Positions 20,851 through 30,896 are shown, counted from the stretch's first letter. The stretch: 64,000 nucleotides of DNA from Sphingomonas ginsenosidivorax (GCF_007995065.1 NZ_VOQR01000001.1:313001-377000), one strand, 5' to 3'. Made by a program: numbers and translations. The notes: generated by a model from the letters alone, not told the origin.

Positions 20851-22395
20851 ATGGCCGCCCCCTCCGGCCCCGGTCCCGCGCCGCTCACCGGCGGCCCGCT
20901 CGCGCTCACCGCGATCGCGCTCGCGCTCGGCACGTTCATGCAGGTGCTCGACACCACGATCGCCAACGTGTCGCTGCCGACGATCGCGGGCAATCTCGGT
21001 GTCTCGAGCGACAATTCGACCTGGATCGTCACAGCGTTCGCAGTAGCGAACGGCGTCGCGGTGCCGTTGACCGGCTGGCTGATGGGCCGGTTCGGGGTGG
21101 TCAAGACCTTCTGCGTGTCGGTGATCCTGTTCACGATCGCGTCGTTCCTGTGCGGCATCGCCTGGAACCTGCCGTCGCTGATCGGCTTCCGCATCCTGCA
21201 GGGCGCGGTGTCGGGACCGATGATTCCGGGCAGCCAGGCGCTGCTGATCGCGATCTTCCCGCCGCACAAGCGCGGGACCGCGCTCGCGATCTGGTCGATG
21301 ACGACGTTGGTCGCGCCGATCATGGGGCCGATCCTCGGCGGCTACATTTCCGACAACTATCACTGGAGCTGGATCTTCCTGATCAACGTGCCGTTCGGGT
21401 TGTTCACCGGCTTCGTCTGCTGGAAGATGCTCGGTAAGCGCGACACGCCGACGCGGAAGCTGCCGATCGACGGAGTCGGGCTGATGCTGCTGGTGCTGTG
21501 GGTCGGCGCGCTGCAGATCGCGCTCGACCTCGGCAAGAACGACGACTGGTTTGCGTCGGACCGCATCGTCATCGCCGCGGTGGTCGCGCTGATCGGCTTT
21601 GCGACCTGGCTGATCTGGGAGCTGACCGACGCCAATCCGGCGGTGAACCTGACCCAGTTCAAGAACCGCAACTTCGCGATCGGCACGCTGGCCTTCTGTC
21701 TCGGCTATGCGGTGTTCTTCGCCAACACGTTGCTGCTGCCGCTCTGGCTGCAGACGCAGATGGGCTATACCGCGACCTGGGCGGGGTTGGTCGCCGCGCC
21801 CTCTGGGATCGTCGCGGTGATCCTGACCCCGTTCGTCGCCAAGCTCGCGGGCAAGGTCGATGCGCGGATCCTCGCAACGGTGTCGTTCGCGGCGTTCGGC
21901 TATTCCTATTACCTGCGCTCTGGCTACACGACGACCGCGAGCTTCTACGACCTGATGCTGCCGATGATGGTGCAGGGGATCGCGATGGCGACCTTCTTCC
22001 TGTCGATGCTGACGATCTCGCTCGACCGCATCCCGCCCGAGCGGCTGCCGTCGGCGACGGGCGTGTCGAACTTCGCGCGCATCACCGCGGGCAGTTTCGC
22101 GGCATCGCTGATCACGACGATGTGGGACCGGCGCGAGGCGCTGCACCAGACGCGGTTGTCGGAAGCCGTGGGGCAGGGGATGCCGTATCGCCTCGCCGTC
22201 GATGGCCTTGCGCGGATGGGGCTGACCGACACGCAGGCGGCGGGCGCGATCACGCGGCAGATGGTCGGTCAGGCCTATCTGCTTGCCTCGACCGACCTGT
22301 TCCGGATTTCGGCGTGGCTGTGCCTGTCGCTGGTCGTGATCGTCTGGTTCACGCGCAAGGCGTCGCCGCCAAAGGGCCCGATCGCGGCGGACTAG
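20851..22395 (+). CDS. emrB: EmrB-like DHA2-family MFS drug exporter
   Basis: Inner-membrane proton-driven drug exporter, 514 residues, with the 14 membrane helices usual for the DHA2 family. TFMQVLDTTIANVSLPTIAG is the classic first-helix motif, and WIVTAFAVANGVAVPLTGWL the second. The ATG at 20851 has GAGG upstream; a TTG at 20824 would add nine basic residues and is less likely. It works with the EmrA adaptor and NodT channel encoded upstream, probably exporting hydrophobic or phenolic toxic compounds, the usual inducers of MarR control. Confidence 0.93.
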   Translation: MAAPSGPGPAPLTGGPLALTAIALALGTFMQVLDTTIANVSLPTIAGNLGVSSDNSTWIVTAFAVANGVAVPLTGWLMGRFGVVKTFCVSVILFTIASFLCGIAWNLPSLIGFRILQGAVSGPMIPGSQALLIAIFPPHKRGTALAIWSMTTLVAPIMGPILGGYISDNYHWSWIFLINVPFGLFTGFVCWKMLGKRDTPTRKLPIDGVGLMLLVLWVGALQIALDLGKNDDWFASDRIVIAAVVALIGFATWLIWELTDANPAVNLTQFKNRNFAIGTLAFCLGYAVFFANTLLLPLWLQTQMGYTATWAGLVAAPSGIVAVILTPFVAKLAGKVDARILATVSFAAFGYSYYLRSGYTTTASFYDLMLPMMVQGIAMATFFLSMLTISLDRIPPERLPSATGVSNFARITAGSFAASLITTMWDRREALHQTRLSEAVGQGMPYRLAVDGLARMGLTDTQAAGAITRQMVGQAYLLASTDLFRISAWLCLSLVVIVWFTRKASPPKGPIAAD

Positions 22396-22413
22396 CCGCG
22401 CCCGGGCCCTCCG

Positions 22414-25400
22414 TTACCGGCCGAGCAGGACCCGCGCCTGCCCGGCGATCTGCGCGAGCATCGCGGCGTTGGGCACGGCCGCGTGGCGCGCCCGGTCGAT
22501 CACCGCCTTGAACTGCGCCACGCGCTGCGCATTGGCGAGCAGCCAGGTTTCGACCGCACCCTGCGGATCGGTCGCACCGCAGCGCGCCAGGAACTCCAGC
22601 CGCAATTGCTGGAAATCGCGCGCGAGGCCGGCGATCAGCAGCCGCTCCCACGGATCGGTCGGGCTGATCCGCGCGGCGTTGGCCTGCGCCCAGTCGAGCC
22701 CCAGCGCCTGCCCCAGATGCGTGAAGGCGCGGGTCAGCACCGCCTCGTCGAGCGCGAGTCGCTGGCCCAGATCGGCAAGCCCGACCGCACCGTCGAGCTC
22801 GAACAGCCGGACGACTTTCCGCGCCAGCTCAGCGGGGGCGCCGACCGCCTCCAGTTGCGCGGCGATACGCGCGCTCTGCGCGCTCGCCTCGGCGAGCAGC
22901 AGCGCCTTGGTCTGGCCGTCGAGATGCCTGATGCCCTTGGCAAGGCGTGCGAGCACTTCGCCAGGCCCCGCACCAGGGGCCGAAACCCGCAGCAGGTCGG
23001 CGATCTGCGACCGCGTCGCGACCGCGACTTCGTCGAACAGCGCGATCCGCGCCGCCTCGGGCATCGCCGTCGTCTCGATCTCCGCCCAGAGCGCGGGCAG
23101 GTCGAACAACCGCTCGGCCACGACGAACATCGCCGCGATGTCGCCCATCGCCGCGCCTTCCTCCTCGGCGAGCTCGAACGGGTAGAGCACGCCCAGGCGA
23201 TTGACGATCCGGTTGGCGAGCTTGGTCGCGACGATCTCGCCGCGCAGGCGATGCTCGTCGATCGCGGTGGCGAACCGCTCGCGCATCGCCGCCGGGAAGG
23301 CGGCGTGCAGGTCCGGCTTCAGCTCGTCGTCGGTCGCGACCGCGCTGTGCTCGATCGCGTCCTGCAACGCGAGTTTGGCGGTCGCGAGCAGCACCGCGAG
23401 CTCGGGCCGGGTCAGGCCCTGTCCGTCCTGGCCGCGACGCAGCAGGATGTCGTTCGGGGCCAGCCCCTCGACAACGCGGTCGAGCCGCCCGGTGTTCTCG
23501 AAGATCTCGATGACGCGGACATAGCTCGGTACCGCGACCGCGCCGTCCGCCTCCGCGATCGACAGCGCCAGCGTCTGCAGTCGGTTGTCCTCGAGCACGA
23601 TGTGCGCGACGTCGTCGGTCATCGACGCGAGCAACGTGTTGCGCGCCTCGTAATCGAGACGGCCCTCGATCACCTCGCGGTTGAGCGCGATCTTGATGTT
23701 CACCTCGTTATCCGAACAGTCGACGCCCGCCGAATTGTCGATGAAGTCGGTGTTGATCCGCCCGCCGCGCGCGGAGAACGCGATGCGCGCGGCCTGCGTG
23801 ACGCCTAGGTTCGCGCCCTCACCGATCGCGGTGACGCGCAGGTCCTCGGCGTTGATCCGCAACCGGTCGTTGGCGGGATCGCCGACCGCGACGTTCGCTT
23901 CCGATGCCGCCTTCACATAGGTGCCGATGCCGCCGAACCAGAGCAGGTCGGCCGGCGCCTTGAGGATCGCGGTGATCAGTGCGCCGGGGTCCATCTCGGT
24001 CTCTGTGATGCCGAGCGCCGCCTGGACCTGCGGCGTCAGCTTCACGACCTTGGCGGTGCGCGCGAACACGCCGCCGCCCTCGGAAATCAGCGATGCGTCG
24101 TAATCCGCCCAGCTCGAGCGCGGCAGCGCGAACATCCGCGCACGCTCGTCCCAGCTCCCCGCCGGATCGGGGTTCGGATCGAGGAAGATGTGACGATGGT
24201 CGAACGCCGCGACGATCTTGAGCGTCTTAGAAAGCAACATCCCGTTGCCGAACACGTCGCCCGACATGTCGCCGCAACCGACGACCGTGATGGGTTGCGT
24301 CTGCACGTCGATGCCGCGCTCCGCAAAGTGCCGCTGGACCGAAACCCACGCACCCTTGGCGGTGATCCCCATCGCCTTGTGGTCGTAGCCGACGCTGCCG
24401 CCGCTCGCGAACGCATCGCCCAGCCAGAAGCCGCGCTCCAGCGCCAGCGCGTTCGCGACGTCGCTGAACGTCGCGGTGCCCTTGTCGGCGGCGACGACGA
24501 AATAGGGGTCGTCGCCGTCGAGGATCGTCACGTTGTCGGGATGGACGACTTCGCCCTCGACGATGTTGTCGGTGATCGACAGCAGCGAGCGGATGAAGAT
24601 GCGGTAGCTCTCGGTGCCCTCCGCGAGCCACGCGTCGCGGTTGGCGGGCGAGGGGAGCTGCTTGGGATAGAAGCCGCCCTTGGCACCGGTCGGCACGATC
24701 ACCGCGTTCTTGACGCGCTGGGCCTTCATCAGCCCGAGGATCTCGACGCGGAAATCGTCGCGGCGGTCGGACCAGCGCAGCCCGCCGCGCGCGACGGGCC
24801 CGGCGCGCAAGTGGATGCCCTCGACGCGGGGCGAATAGACCCAGACCTCGCGCCACGGCACGGGCGCGGGAAGGTTGGGGATCAGGTGGCTGTCGAGCTT
24901 GAACGCCAGCGCTTCGGCCGCGGCGGGCGTGAAGGCGTTGGTGCGCAGCGTCGCGGCCACCAGGCTGCGATAGGCGCGCAGGATGCGATCGTCATCGATC
25001 GCCGCGACCGCATCCAGCCCCGTTTCGATCGCCTGGTCGGCAGTGATCGCGTTGCCGGGATGCTTCGGATCATGCACCGCGTCGAACCGCGCGATCAGCG
25101 CGGCGGCGACGGTCGGCGCGCGACGCAGCGCATCGACGACCGTGGTCAGGCCGTAGGGCAGCCCCGCCTGGCGCAGATACCGGAACCAGGCGCGGAACAG
25201 GACGATCGCACGCGGCGCCATGCCCAGCTCGACGATCAGCCGGTTGAACGCGTCGTTCTCCGCCGCACCTTCCAGCACCGCGGCGATCGCGCCCTCCAGA
25301 ACTTCGGCGTCGGTATCGAGCGCGGCGTCGTTGGCCTCCAGCACGAAGTCGTGGACGAAGGCGTCGCCGTCACCCTGCAACCGCGTCGGCAGTTCGCCAA

Positions 25401-27027
25401 TCACGCGGAACCCAAAATTCTCCAGCACCGGCACCGCGTCGGACAGCGCGAGCGCGCCGCCCAGCCGGTAGATCTTCAGCTGGCGGTTCTCACCCGGCGC
25501 GCTGGCGATCAGGCGTACGCCGCGCGACTCCGGCCCCTCCAGCGCGGCGAGGCGCTGGATGTCCGCAGCGGCCTCGGCGGCGCTGCTGACGTTGCGATAA
25601 TTTTGCGGGAATGCCGCAGCCCAGCGGAGCGCCAGACGCGCGGCGCGCGGCGCCGCGAGCGTATCGGCCAGCGCCGCCTCGACATCGGGGCCCCAGCCGC
25701 GCACCATCCGCTGCAACCGCAACGCGAGCGGCGCGACATCGGGCATGCGCCCCTCGCCACGCAGGTCGAGCGTGTAGCGGATCAGCGCGACGCCGCCATC
25801 CTCCAGCCCGATCGACCAGTTGAGCACGGTCGCGTTCGCGGCCTCGGCCAGCATGTCGCCGATCGCGACGCGGCGGCTCGTCGTCAGGTCGTCGCGCTGC
25901 AGCCAGGCGAACGCGAACAAATGCCGCTTCAGCGTCGACTGGACCAGCACCAGCGCGGGGCGGGGACGATCCGCCAGGCTCATCGCGGTCAGCACCAGCT
26001 CCTCGAGCGCAGGCGCCTCGAACGCGATGACCAAGTCGTGCGGCAACTGCGTCAGCGCGTGCGTCAATGCCTTGCCCGCATGGCCGCGCGGGTCGAAGCC
26101 GAATTTCTGCTCGAGCGACTTGAGCGCGGCGCGCAGTACCGGCACGTCACGCGGCGCCGTCGCCAGCGCGGCGCTGGTCCACAGCCCGGCATGGATCGAC
26201 AGCCCGGTCACGGTCGTCCCCGTCAACACGGGCACGACCACGAGGTCGAGCGGCACCGCGCGGTGCACGGTGGAGATCAGGTTCGATTTCAGCAGCAGCG
26301 GCGCGGTCCCGCCGCGTTCGAACCATTCGATCGCGAGCGCGCGCGAGGCTTCGGCGAGGATCGGGACGCGGTGCTCCTGCCGCGCGATCCCGAGTGCGGC
26401 GCCACTGCTGCCGTCGCGGTGCCACAGCTGGTGGCCGAGCAGGGTCAGGCTGCCGTCGAGGAACCAGCGCAGCAGCGCGGTGCCCTCGTCGTCGGAGACG
26501 CCGACGATGTCCGCGGCCATCCGCGCCTGCATCGCACGCCAGTCGGTCACCGCGGCGCGCACATCGGCCAGCACCGCCGCGAGCTCGTCGAGCAGTCCGC
26601 GACGGTCGCGCGCGTCGGCGCGCTCCATTTCCAGGTAGATCATCGATTCGGGGGCGCCGTCGGCCCCAGCCGAATCGCCGATCGCGACGAGCGTGCCGTC
26701 GGCGTCGCGCTTGGTCGTGACGACAGGGTGGATGATCCGGTCGACCGCTATGCACTGCGTGCCGATCGCGGCGGCAATCGAATCGACCAGGAACGGCATG
26801 TCGTCGTTCACGATCGCGACGCGCATCCGCCGCCGGACATCGTCGGCGGCGATCGGCTCGATCGCGATCGCGGGCGCATGCCCGTCGCGCCGTGCCGCGG
26901 TGGTCGCGACGAAGGCCGCGGCGTGCGCGATCTCGTCGGTCCCGAAGTCCTTCAATTCGCCCGGAAGCGCGCGTTCGGTAAGCCGGGCCGCAAGGGCGTC
27001 GGTCAGCATCTGCATATGGTTCGCCAT
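22414..27027 (-). CDS. NAD-specific glutamate dehydrogenase, large (180-kDa) type
   Basis: Cytoplasmic enzyme of 1,537 residues that deaminates glutamate to 2-oxoglutarate and ammonia with NAD. The length matches the large bacterial GDH class (about 1,500-1,650 residues). An N-terminal regulatory half contains RVAIVNDDMPFLVDSIAAA. The catalytic half has VPTGAKGGFYPK, with the active-site lysine region, and the nucleotide-binding segment VVGCGDMSGDVFGNGML. It is convergent with emrB, with only 18 bases between the stops. The gene is uninterrupted. It likely serves growth on glutamate and related amino acids; regulation cannot be seen. Confidence 0.95.
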   Translation of the reverse strand: MANHMQMLTDALAARLTERALPGELKDFGTDEIAHAAAFVATTAARRDGHAPAIAIEPIAADDVRRRMRVAIVNDDMPFLVDSIAAAIGTQCIAVDRIIHPVVTTKRDADGTLVAIGDSAGADGAPESMIYLEMERADARDRRGLLDELAAVLADVRAAVTDWRAMQARMAADIVGVSDDEGTALLRWFLDGSLTLLGHQLWHRDGSSGAALGIARQEHRVPILAEASRALAIEWFERGGTAPLLLKSNLISTVHRAVPLDLVVVPVLTGTTVTGLSIHAGLWTSAALATAPRDVPVLRAALKSLEQKFGFDPRGHAGKALTHALTQLPHDLVIAFEAPALEELVLTAMSLADRPRPALVLVQSTLKRHLFAFAWLQRDDLTTSRRVAIGDMLAEAANATVLNWSIGLEDGGVALIRYTLDLRGEGRMPDVAPLALRLQRMVRGWGPDVEAALADTLAAPRAARLALRWAAAFPQNYRNVSSAAEAAADIQRLAALEGPESRGVRLIASAPGENRQLKIYRLGGALALSDAVPVLENFGFRVIGELPTRLQGDGDAFVHDFVLEANDAALDTDAEVLEGAIAAVLEGAAENDAFNRLIVELGMAPRAIVLFRAWFRYLRQAGLPYGLTTVVDALRRAPTVAAALIARFDAVHDPKHPGNAITADQAIETGLDAVAAIDDDRILRAYRSLVAATLRTNAFTPAAAEALAFKLDSHLIPNLPAPVPWREVWVYSPRVEGIHLRAGPVARGGLRWSDRRDDFRVEILGLMKAQRVKNAVIVPTGAKGGFYPKQLPSPANRDAWLAEGTESYRIFIRSLLSITDNIVEGEVVHPDNVTILDGDDPYFVVAADKGTATFSDVANALALERGFWLGDAFASGGSVGYDHKAMGITAKGAWVSVQRHFAERGIDVQTQPITVVGCGDMSGDVFGNGMLLSKTLKIVAAFDHRHIFLDPNPDPAGSWDERARMFALPRSSWADYDASLISEGGGVFARTAKVVKLTPQVQAALGITETEMDPGALITAILKAPADLLWFGGIGTYVKAASEANVAVGDPANDRLRINAEDLRVTAIGEGANLGVTQAARIAFSARGGRINTDFIDNSAGVDCSDNEVNIKIALNREVIEGRLDYEARNTLLASMTDDVAHIVLEDNRLQTLALSIAEADGAVAVPSYVRVIEIFENTGRLDRVVEGLAPNDILLRRGQDGQGLTRPELAVLLATAKLALQDAIEHSAVATDDELKPDLHAAFPAAMRERFATAIDEHRLRGEIVATKLANRIVNRLGVLYPFELAEEEGAAMGDIAAMFVVAERLFDLPALWAEIETTAMPEAARIALFDEVAVATRSQIADLLRVSAPGAGPGEVLARLAKGIRHLDGQTKALLLAEASAQSARIAAQLEAVGAPAELARKVVRLFELDGAVGLADLGQRLALDEAVLTRAFTHLGQALGLDWAQANAARISPTDPWERLLIAGLARDFQQLRLEFLARCGATDPQGAVETWLLANAQRVAQFKAVIDRARHAAVPNAAMLAQIAGQARVLLGR

Positions 27028-27107
27028 AGGCGGCGCCTATGCGCCCGTGGCGGGATCAGCTCAAGGCTTGTGGCAGGTGCGAAGGGCGCTTGTTGCGGTG
27101 CAAAACG

Positions 27108-28547
27108 TCAGCGCAGCGCGCGGACCGCCTGCCTGGCCAGGGCGGCATCGCCGGTGACCGATCCGAGGATGTCGAGCCCGCCATTCGGAGCCGCGCGCGC
27201 GACGAGAATGACGGTTTCGCCCACGGCCGCCTCGGTTTCCAGCGCGAGATGCGTGAGGACCGGCGGGATTGCCGGCGCCTTCTTGCGTCGCGGCTTGGCC
27301 GTCTCGGTTGCCGCGCGCGCGGCGGCGGCGATCGCCTTGATACCGCCGGGCGTGCGGCCCAGCAGTGGCGCCAAGCCGCCCATGCCGATGCCGATCCGGC
27401 GCGCATGCTGCAGCACGGTAGCGAATTCGGCGAGCCGGACGGCGTCATAGTCGGCACCGAACACCAGTTCGACGACCGGCGTCATCGGTGCGGCCGATGG
27501 GGCGGCGATGCAAGCGTCGGACAGGATCTCGGCATAATCCGCGACATTCGCGTCGGTCGCCAGGCTGAAATCGTGCGCGCGGCCGAGCGCACGGTACAGT
27601 GCGGTGCGGCGGCGCGTATCGGCGGCACGGACCTGCGCCGCGCTCTCGCGCGCCGCCGCCAGCTGGTCCGCGAGCGTGTTCGACGCCCCGAATTCGGCAG
27701 CGGACGGTTCGGGCGGCGCGAGTTCGGTCAGCAGGAATTCGTCGGGAGCGGATGCGCCGGGCGCTTCGGTCGCGATGACGGGCGCATGAACCGGAGCGGG
27801 GGCGGGCGGTGCCATCGACGATGCGACCGGCAATAGGGCCGGCGACGGCGCCGGCGCGGTTGCGGGCACCGGGTCGACGGACAGGCCGAAGCCGCCGCTC
27901 GGACCGTCGGCCCAGACCGGCGCGTCGACGTCGGTGCGGGGGATCGACCGCACCGCGGCGTCGAGTTCGGCATCCAGCGTCGCCTGCAGGACGTCGTCGA
28001 CCAGTTCCTTCCAGTTGATCACGCCGAACAGGAAATCGATGTCGTCGCCGCTCGACGAGAACGGCATCAGGATTCCGCGATACAGCGTCGTGCAGCCGCG
28101 GCTGCCGACGAATTCCGCCTCGAACCCGATCGGTGCGCGGTTGGCGATGATCTGCAGATAATGGTCGGTCAGCCGCGACAGCAGCGACCGGCTCGGCACA
28201 TCGGCGATCGACGTGATCGTGCCCTCGAGCGCGCATTCGGCACGCAGCGCCGCCCCCAGATAGGCGATGCCGGGATCGTCCACGCCGCCGCTGAAGTCGA
28301 GCAGGACGCTGTGCGGCCCGAAGTCGGTGATGCCAGCCGGATCGAGATCGCTGATCGACGGATAGGGACGCCCCTTCAGCAGCGACACCCAGTGGTTGTA
28401 GGCACGCACGTGCATCCGCCGCTCGTCGCCGCCGAGGTCGAACATCGCATCGTTCACGCCGGCGTCGGCCGAATCGGGGCCCGAGTCGCCAGATGAGTCG
28501 GCGTCGCGCTCGATCCGCTCGTCATCCAGCCCGCGTGCCGTATCCAT
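27108..28547 (-). CDS. PAS_5-type domain protein of unknown function
   Basis: A 479-residue protein. The start at 28547 (MDTARGLDDE) is chosen because GGGGA lies 9 bases upstream; a GTG at 28583 is an alternative. The N-terminal region of about 40-200 (NHWVSLLKGRPYPSISDLDP, then LDFSGGVDDPGIAYLG and IANRAPIGFEAEFVGSRG) resembles the PAS_5 family found in alphaproteobacteria. A Pro/Ala-rich linker follows, and the C-terminal part is helical and basic. No output domain or membrane segment is recognised. It may sense a small ligand; the role is unknown. It is transcribed towards glutamate dehydrogenase, 80 bases away. Confidence 0.65.
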   Translation of the reverse strand: MDTARGLDDERIERDADSSGDSGPDSADAGVNDAMFDLGGDERRMHVRAYNHWVSLLKGRPYPSISDLDPAGITDFGPHSVLLDFSGGVDDPGIAYLGAALRAECALEGTITSIADVPSRSLLSRLTDHYLQIIANRAPIGFEAEFVGSRGCTTLYRGILMPFSSSGDDIDFLFGVINWKELVDDVLQATLDAELDAAVRSIPRTDVDAPVWADGPSGGFGLSVDPVPATAPAPSPALLPVASSMAPPAPAPVHAPVIATEAPGASAPDEFLLTELAPPEPSAAEFGASNTLADQLAAARESAAQVRAADTRRRTALYRALGRAHDFSLATDANVADYAEILSDACIAAPSAAPMTPVVELVFGADYDAVRLAEFATVLQHARRIGIGMGGLAPLLGRTPGGIKAIAAAARAATETAKPRRKKAPAIPPVLTHLALETEAAVGETVILVARAAPNGGLDILGSVTGDAALARQAVRALR

Positions 28548-28711
28548 CCGCTCGTCCCCACTTGATCGGCCACGCTTGTGCACCGCGCTTGGTAAACGAG
28601 CCGTAAATCGCCGGCCCGCGAAGCTCCGTACCCGAACCGTGCGCGAGGGCCCTTGTCAGCAATTTCCCGACCTGTTAGTGGCGCCCCCAGACGGACAGAT
28701 GCCGTCGACAT

Positions 28712-28787
28712 GCCGCTTTAGCTCAGCTGGTAGAGCATCGCATTCGTAATGCGGGGGTCACAGGTTCGAGTCCTGTAAGCGGCACCA
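28712..28787 (+). tRNA. tRNA-Thr (CGT anticodon)
   Basis: A complete 76-base cloverleaf: 7-bp acceptor stem GCCGCTT/AAGCGGC, D arm, a 7-base anticodon loop TTCGTAA with anticodon CGT, T arm with TTCGAGT, and an encoded CCA. Its 3' half serves as attachment site for the integrated elements that follow. Confidence 0.95.
28743..28787. repeat. Attachment-site copy 1 (tRNA-Thr 3' end)
   Basis: The 45 bases from the anticodon loop to the CCA end are repeated exactly at 29803-29847. The sequence just after the CCA (ACAAGTTGTTGGTTTAACTC) is also resembled after the second copy. This is the usual product of integrase-mediated insertion into a tRNA gene. Confidence 0.85.
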
Positions 28788-28808
28788 TCGACAAGTTGTT
28801 GGTTTAAC

Positions 28809-29642
28809 TCACATTTTGCTCTCCCCGGTCGGGTTTGACGAGACACCGTTTCCGGTAACCTTCCGGTGCAAAGAGCCCGGCGCGAGCTTCCCGATTTCAG
28901 CGATCACGCTTTCCAAGGCTTGGACGACGCTCGGAAATTCGCCGATCGCGTAGACCTCGGTCTGGCTTCCGGCGCGGTGACCCATGAAGCCTTCGAGATC
29001 CCACTTCTCGGCGCCGCGGTTGCGGACGAGGGTGGCGAGGCTGTGCCGCAGGACGTACGGGCGCCACTCGCGGCCGGACGGCATGTCGAGGTTCGACAGC
29101 ATCGTATCCCAGGCGCGGTCGACGTCCTGGATGGCGCGGCCGTGATAGTTGACCAGCCAGCCGTGGCCGGCGCGATCAGCCGGCTTGAGCGCCATGTACG
29201 TCGCGTATTCTTCGCGCAGCCAGCGACCGAGCAGGGGCAGCACGGGCAGCAGCGCGCGGTGCTTCTTGTTCTGTGTGCGCCCTTGCGGGTTGAGGTCGAT
29301 CGTCGGCGCGCCCGGCCACCATTGCTGGCGGTCGGGGGCGACGTTGATGTCGACGACGGCACCAGGCCGAGCGATCGTGCAGACCGACGCGACCAGGAAG
29401 GCATGAAGCGAGCCGCGCTGCTTATCCGGCTCGGCCGCGTAGGCGAACATCTTCGCCAGTTCCTCCACGCCGATGCGGGTACGCCGTATGCGCTGCACCT
29501 GGCGGGCGGGGAGCGGCTTGTAGATCGGTCGCTTGTCGGAACGCGGCGGCTCGGCATTGGCGGCAGTGTGTTCGACATCGTGTCGGCTCCCGAAGGAAGT
29601 CGATGGCAGGCAATGCGGGCGGGCTGGATGCCGGCTGGCCAT
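28809..29642 (-). CDS. Tyrosine recombinase (integrase), N terminus uncertain
   Basis: A site-specific integrase of 277 residues, shorter than the usual 350-400. The catalytic domain is complete: Arg-I in CTIARPGAVVD, LRHSLATLVRNRG with Arg-II, FMGH, and the tyrosine in TEVYAIGEF. The N-terminal DNA-binding domain is missing, or encoded in a frame that no longer connects. The stop lies 22 bases from the tRNA end, the normal place for a tRNA-inserting element. It may be inactive because of the missing N terminus. Confidence 0.85.
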   Translation of the reverse strand: MASRHPARPHCLPSTSFGSRHDVEHTAANAEPPRSDKRPIYKPLPARQVQRIRRTRIGVEELAKMFAYAAEPDKQRGSLHAFLVASVCTIARPGAVVDINVAPDRQQWWPGAPTIDLNPQGRTQNKKHRALLPVLPLLGRWLREEYATYMALKPADRAGHGWLVNYHGRAIQDVDRAWDTMLSNLDMPSGREWRPYVLRHSLATLVRNRGAEKWDLEGFMGHRAGSQTEVYAIGEFPSVVQALESVIAEIGKLAPGSLHRKVTGNGVSSNPTGESKM

Positions 29643-29802
29643 TGCGGGTGCGGTGAGCCCGAAGGCTCGATGTCGATGAATTCCGGCTCCGGTGCGTTTC
29701 CGGTGCAGACCGCTGTTGATGACGGATTTCTGCGGGCTAGAAGGCGCGAGGCTCCCCAGTTCCCCAAGCAGAAACGTTAGAAGTCCGGGATAAGGGCTTC
29801 GT

Positions 29803-29847
29803 TCGTAATGCGGGGGTCACAGGTTCGAGTCCTGTAAGCGGCACCAC
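29803..29847. repeat. Attachment-site copy 2
   Basis: An exact 45-base copy of the 3' half of the tRNA-Thr gene, 1,060 bases downstream of the first. It lacks the 5' half, so it is not a tRNA gene. A second related integrase fragment follows it directly, indicating tandem insertion of two elements. Confidence 0.85.
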
Positions 29848-29877
29848 CTATACCAAGCGACAAGTCGTTGGTTTACC

Positions 29878-30318
29878 TCACATTTTCGTCACTCCGCTCT
29901 GAAGCAGGGCTTCCGGCTGTTCGGTGCGACTTCGGTGCAATGCACCTGGAGCGAGCCGTTCGAGGTCTGCCAGAATGCCAGTGAGAGCCGCGACGACGCT
30001 GGGAAATTCGCCGATCGCGTAGACTTCGGTCTGGCTGCCGTCGCTGTGACCCATGAAGCCTTCGAGATCCCACTTCGTAGCGCCGCGGTTGCGCGCGAGC
30101 GTCGCGAGGCTGTGGCGCAGGAGATACGACCGCCATTCGCGCCCCTTCGGCAGGCCGAGCTTCGTAAGCATGGTGTCCCAGGCACGGTCGACGTCCTGCA
30201 CCGCGCGGCCGTGGTAGTTGACGAGCCACCCGCGCCCGACCCGGTCGGCGGGTGCCAGGTCCATTAAAGTCGCGTATTCCGCGCGCAGCCGGCGATCGAG
30301 CGTCGGGAGCACGGGCAT
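29878..30318 (-). pseudogene. Truncated second tyrosine integrase
   Basis: 146 residues closely resembling the C-terminal half of the integrase at 28809-29642 (LLRHSLATLARNRG, FMGH, TEVYAIGEF). The homology stops abruptly at 30318, so Arg-I and the N terminus are lost. The C-terminal tails differ, which shows two related elements rather than a recent duplication. It is next to attachment copy 2. Confidence 0.85.
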
Positions 30319-30326
30319 GGTCGCAA

Positions 30327-30738
30327 ATCGCCCAGTTGTTGCCGTTCACGAGCTAAACGATGCGCCCCGATTGCGGTCGTAGATGGGCGGTGGCATCTCC
30401 CGGTTATGACGGATGAGCAAAACCAGGTCGCGTGCCATGAGTGGCAGACGGCGCTCTACGAGGCGTCGTATCAATACTTCGTCGCTTTGAAGAAGCTTCA
30501 CGAGACGAACCCTTGGCCCGAACACCCGGTGCTGGCGAACGCGATCAACACGTTGGCGACCGAGCTATGGGATCAATGCTTCCGAGCAACCAACATTTCA
30601 GCTGCGTTCCAGAGCGCCGTTGTCGGGTTGCCTGCCTACACGGCGGAAGACGACATCAGGCCGTAGACCGCTATCGCCCAATCCTTGCCGTTCAGGGGGA
30701 CGCATGCCGCCCCCGATTGTGGACGCTCGTACATCCAC
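30327..30738. repeat. Imperfect direct repeats flanking a small ORF
   Basis: About 60 bases at 30327-30388 and at 30673-30738 resemble each other: both start ATCGCCCA, share TTGCCGTTC and then CCCCGATTG. They lie upstream of the 86-residue ORF and upstream of another, unproductive start. They may be duplicated leader or promoter sequences. Confidence 0.4.
30406..30666 (+). CDS. Small hypothetical protein (86 residues)
   Basis: Begins MTDEQNQVACHEWQTALYEA; acidic, mostly helical, no membrane segment. No clear ribosome site precedes the ATG. It lies inside the island just behind the truncated integrase. I do not recognise the family; the size and position fit a small phage or island gene. Confidence 0.45.
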   Translation: MTDEQNQVACHEWQTALYEASYQYFVALKKLHETNPWPEHPVLANAINTLATELWDQCFRATNISAAFQSAVVGLPAYTAEDDIRP

Positions 30739-30896
30739 TACAATGAGGTGGTGAGCATTGGATTGAAACAATCGGGAGCGTTCTACGGTTTCACCACGAC
30801 GGACTGGTCGGTAAGCTAAGCGTCAACCGACCGACGTCGGACCCTCGTCGAAATAGCAGGCACTGAAGCGTATAAGATCACCTGCCGCGGCAAAGC

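Noticed and set aside
24190..27450. 1,086-codon open frame opposite glutamate dehydrogenase
   Set aside because: High GC with strong third-position bias creates long antisense frames; the product is Arg/Gln-rich with no domain, while the other strand encodes a complete enzyme.
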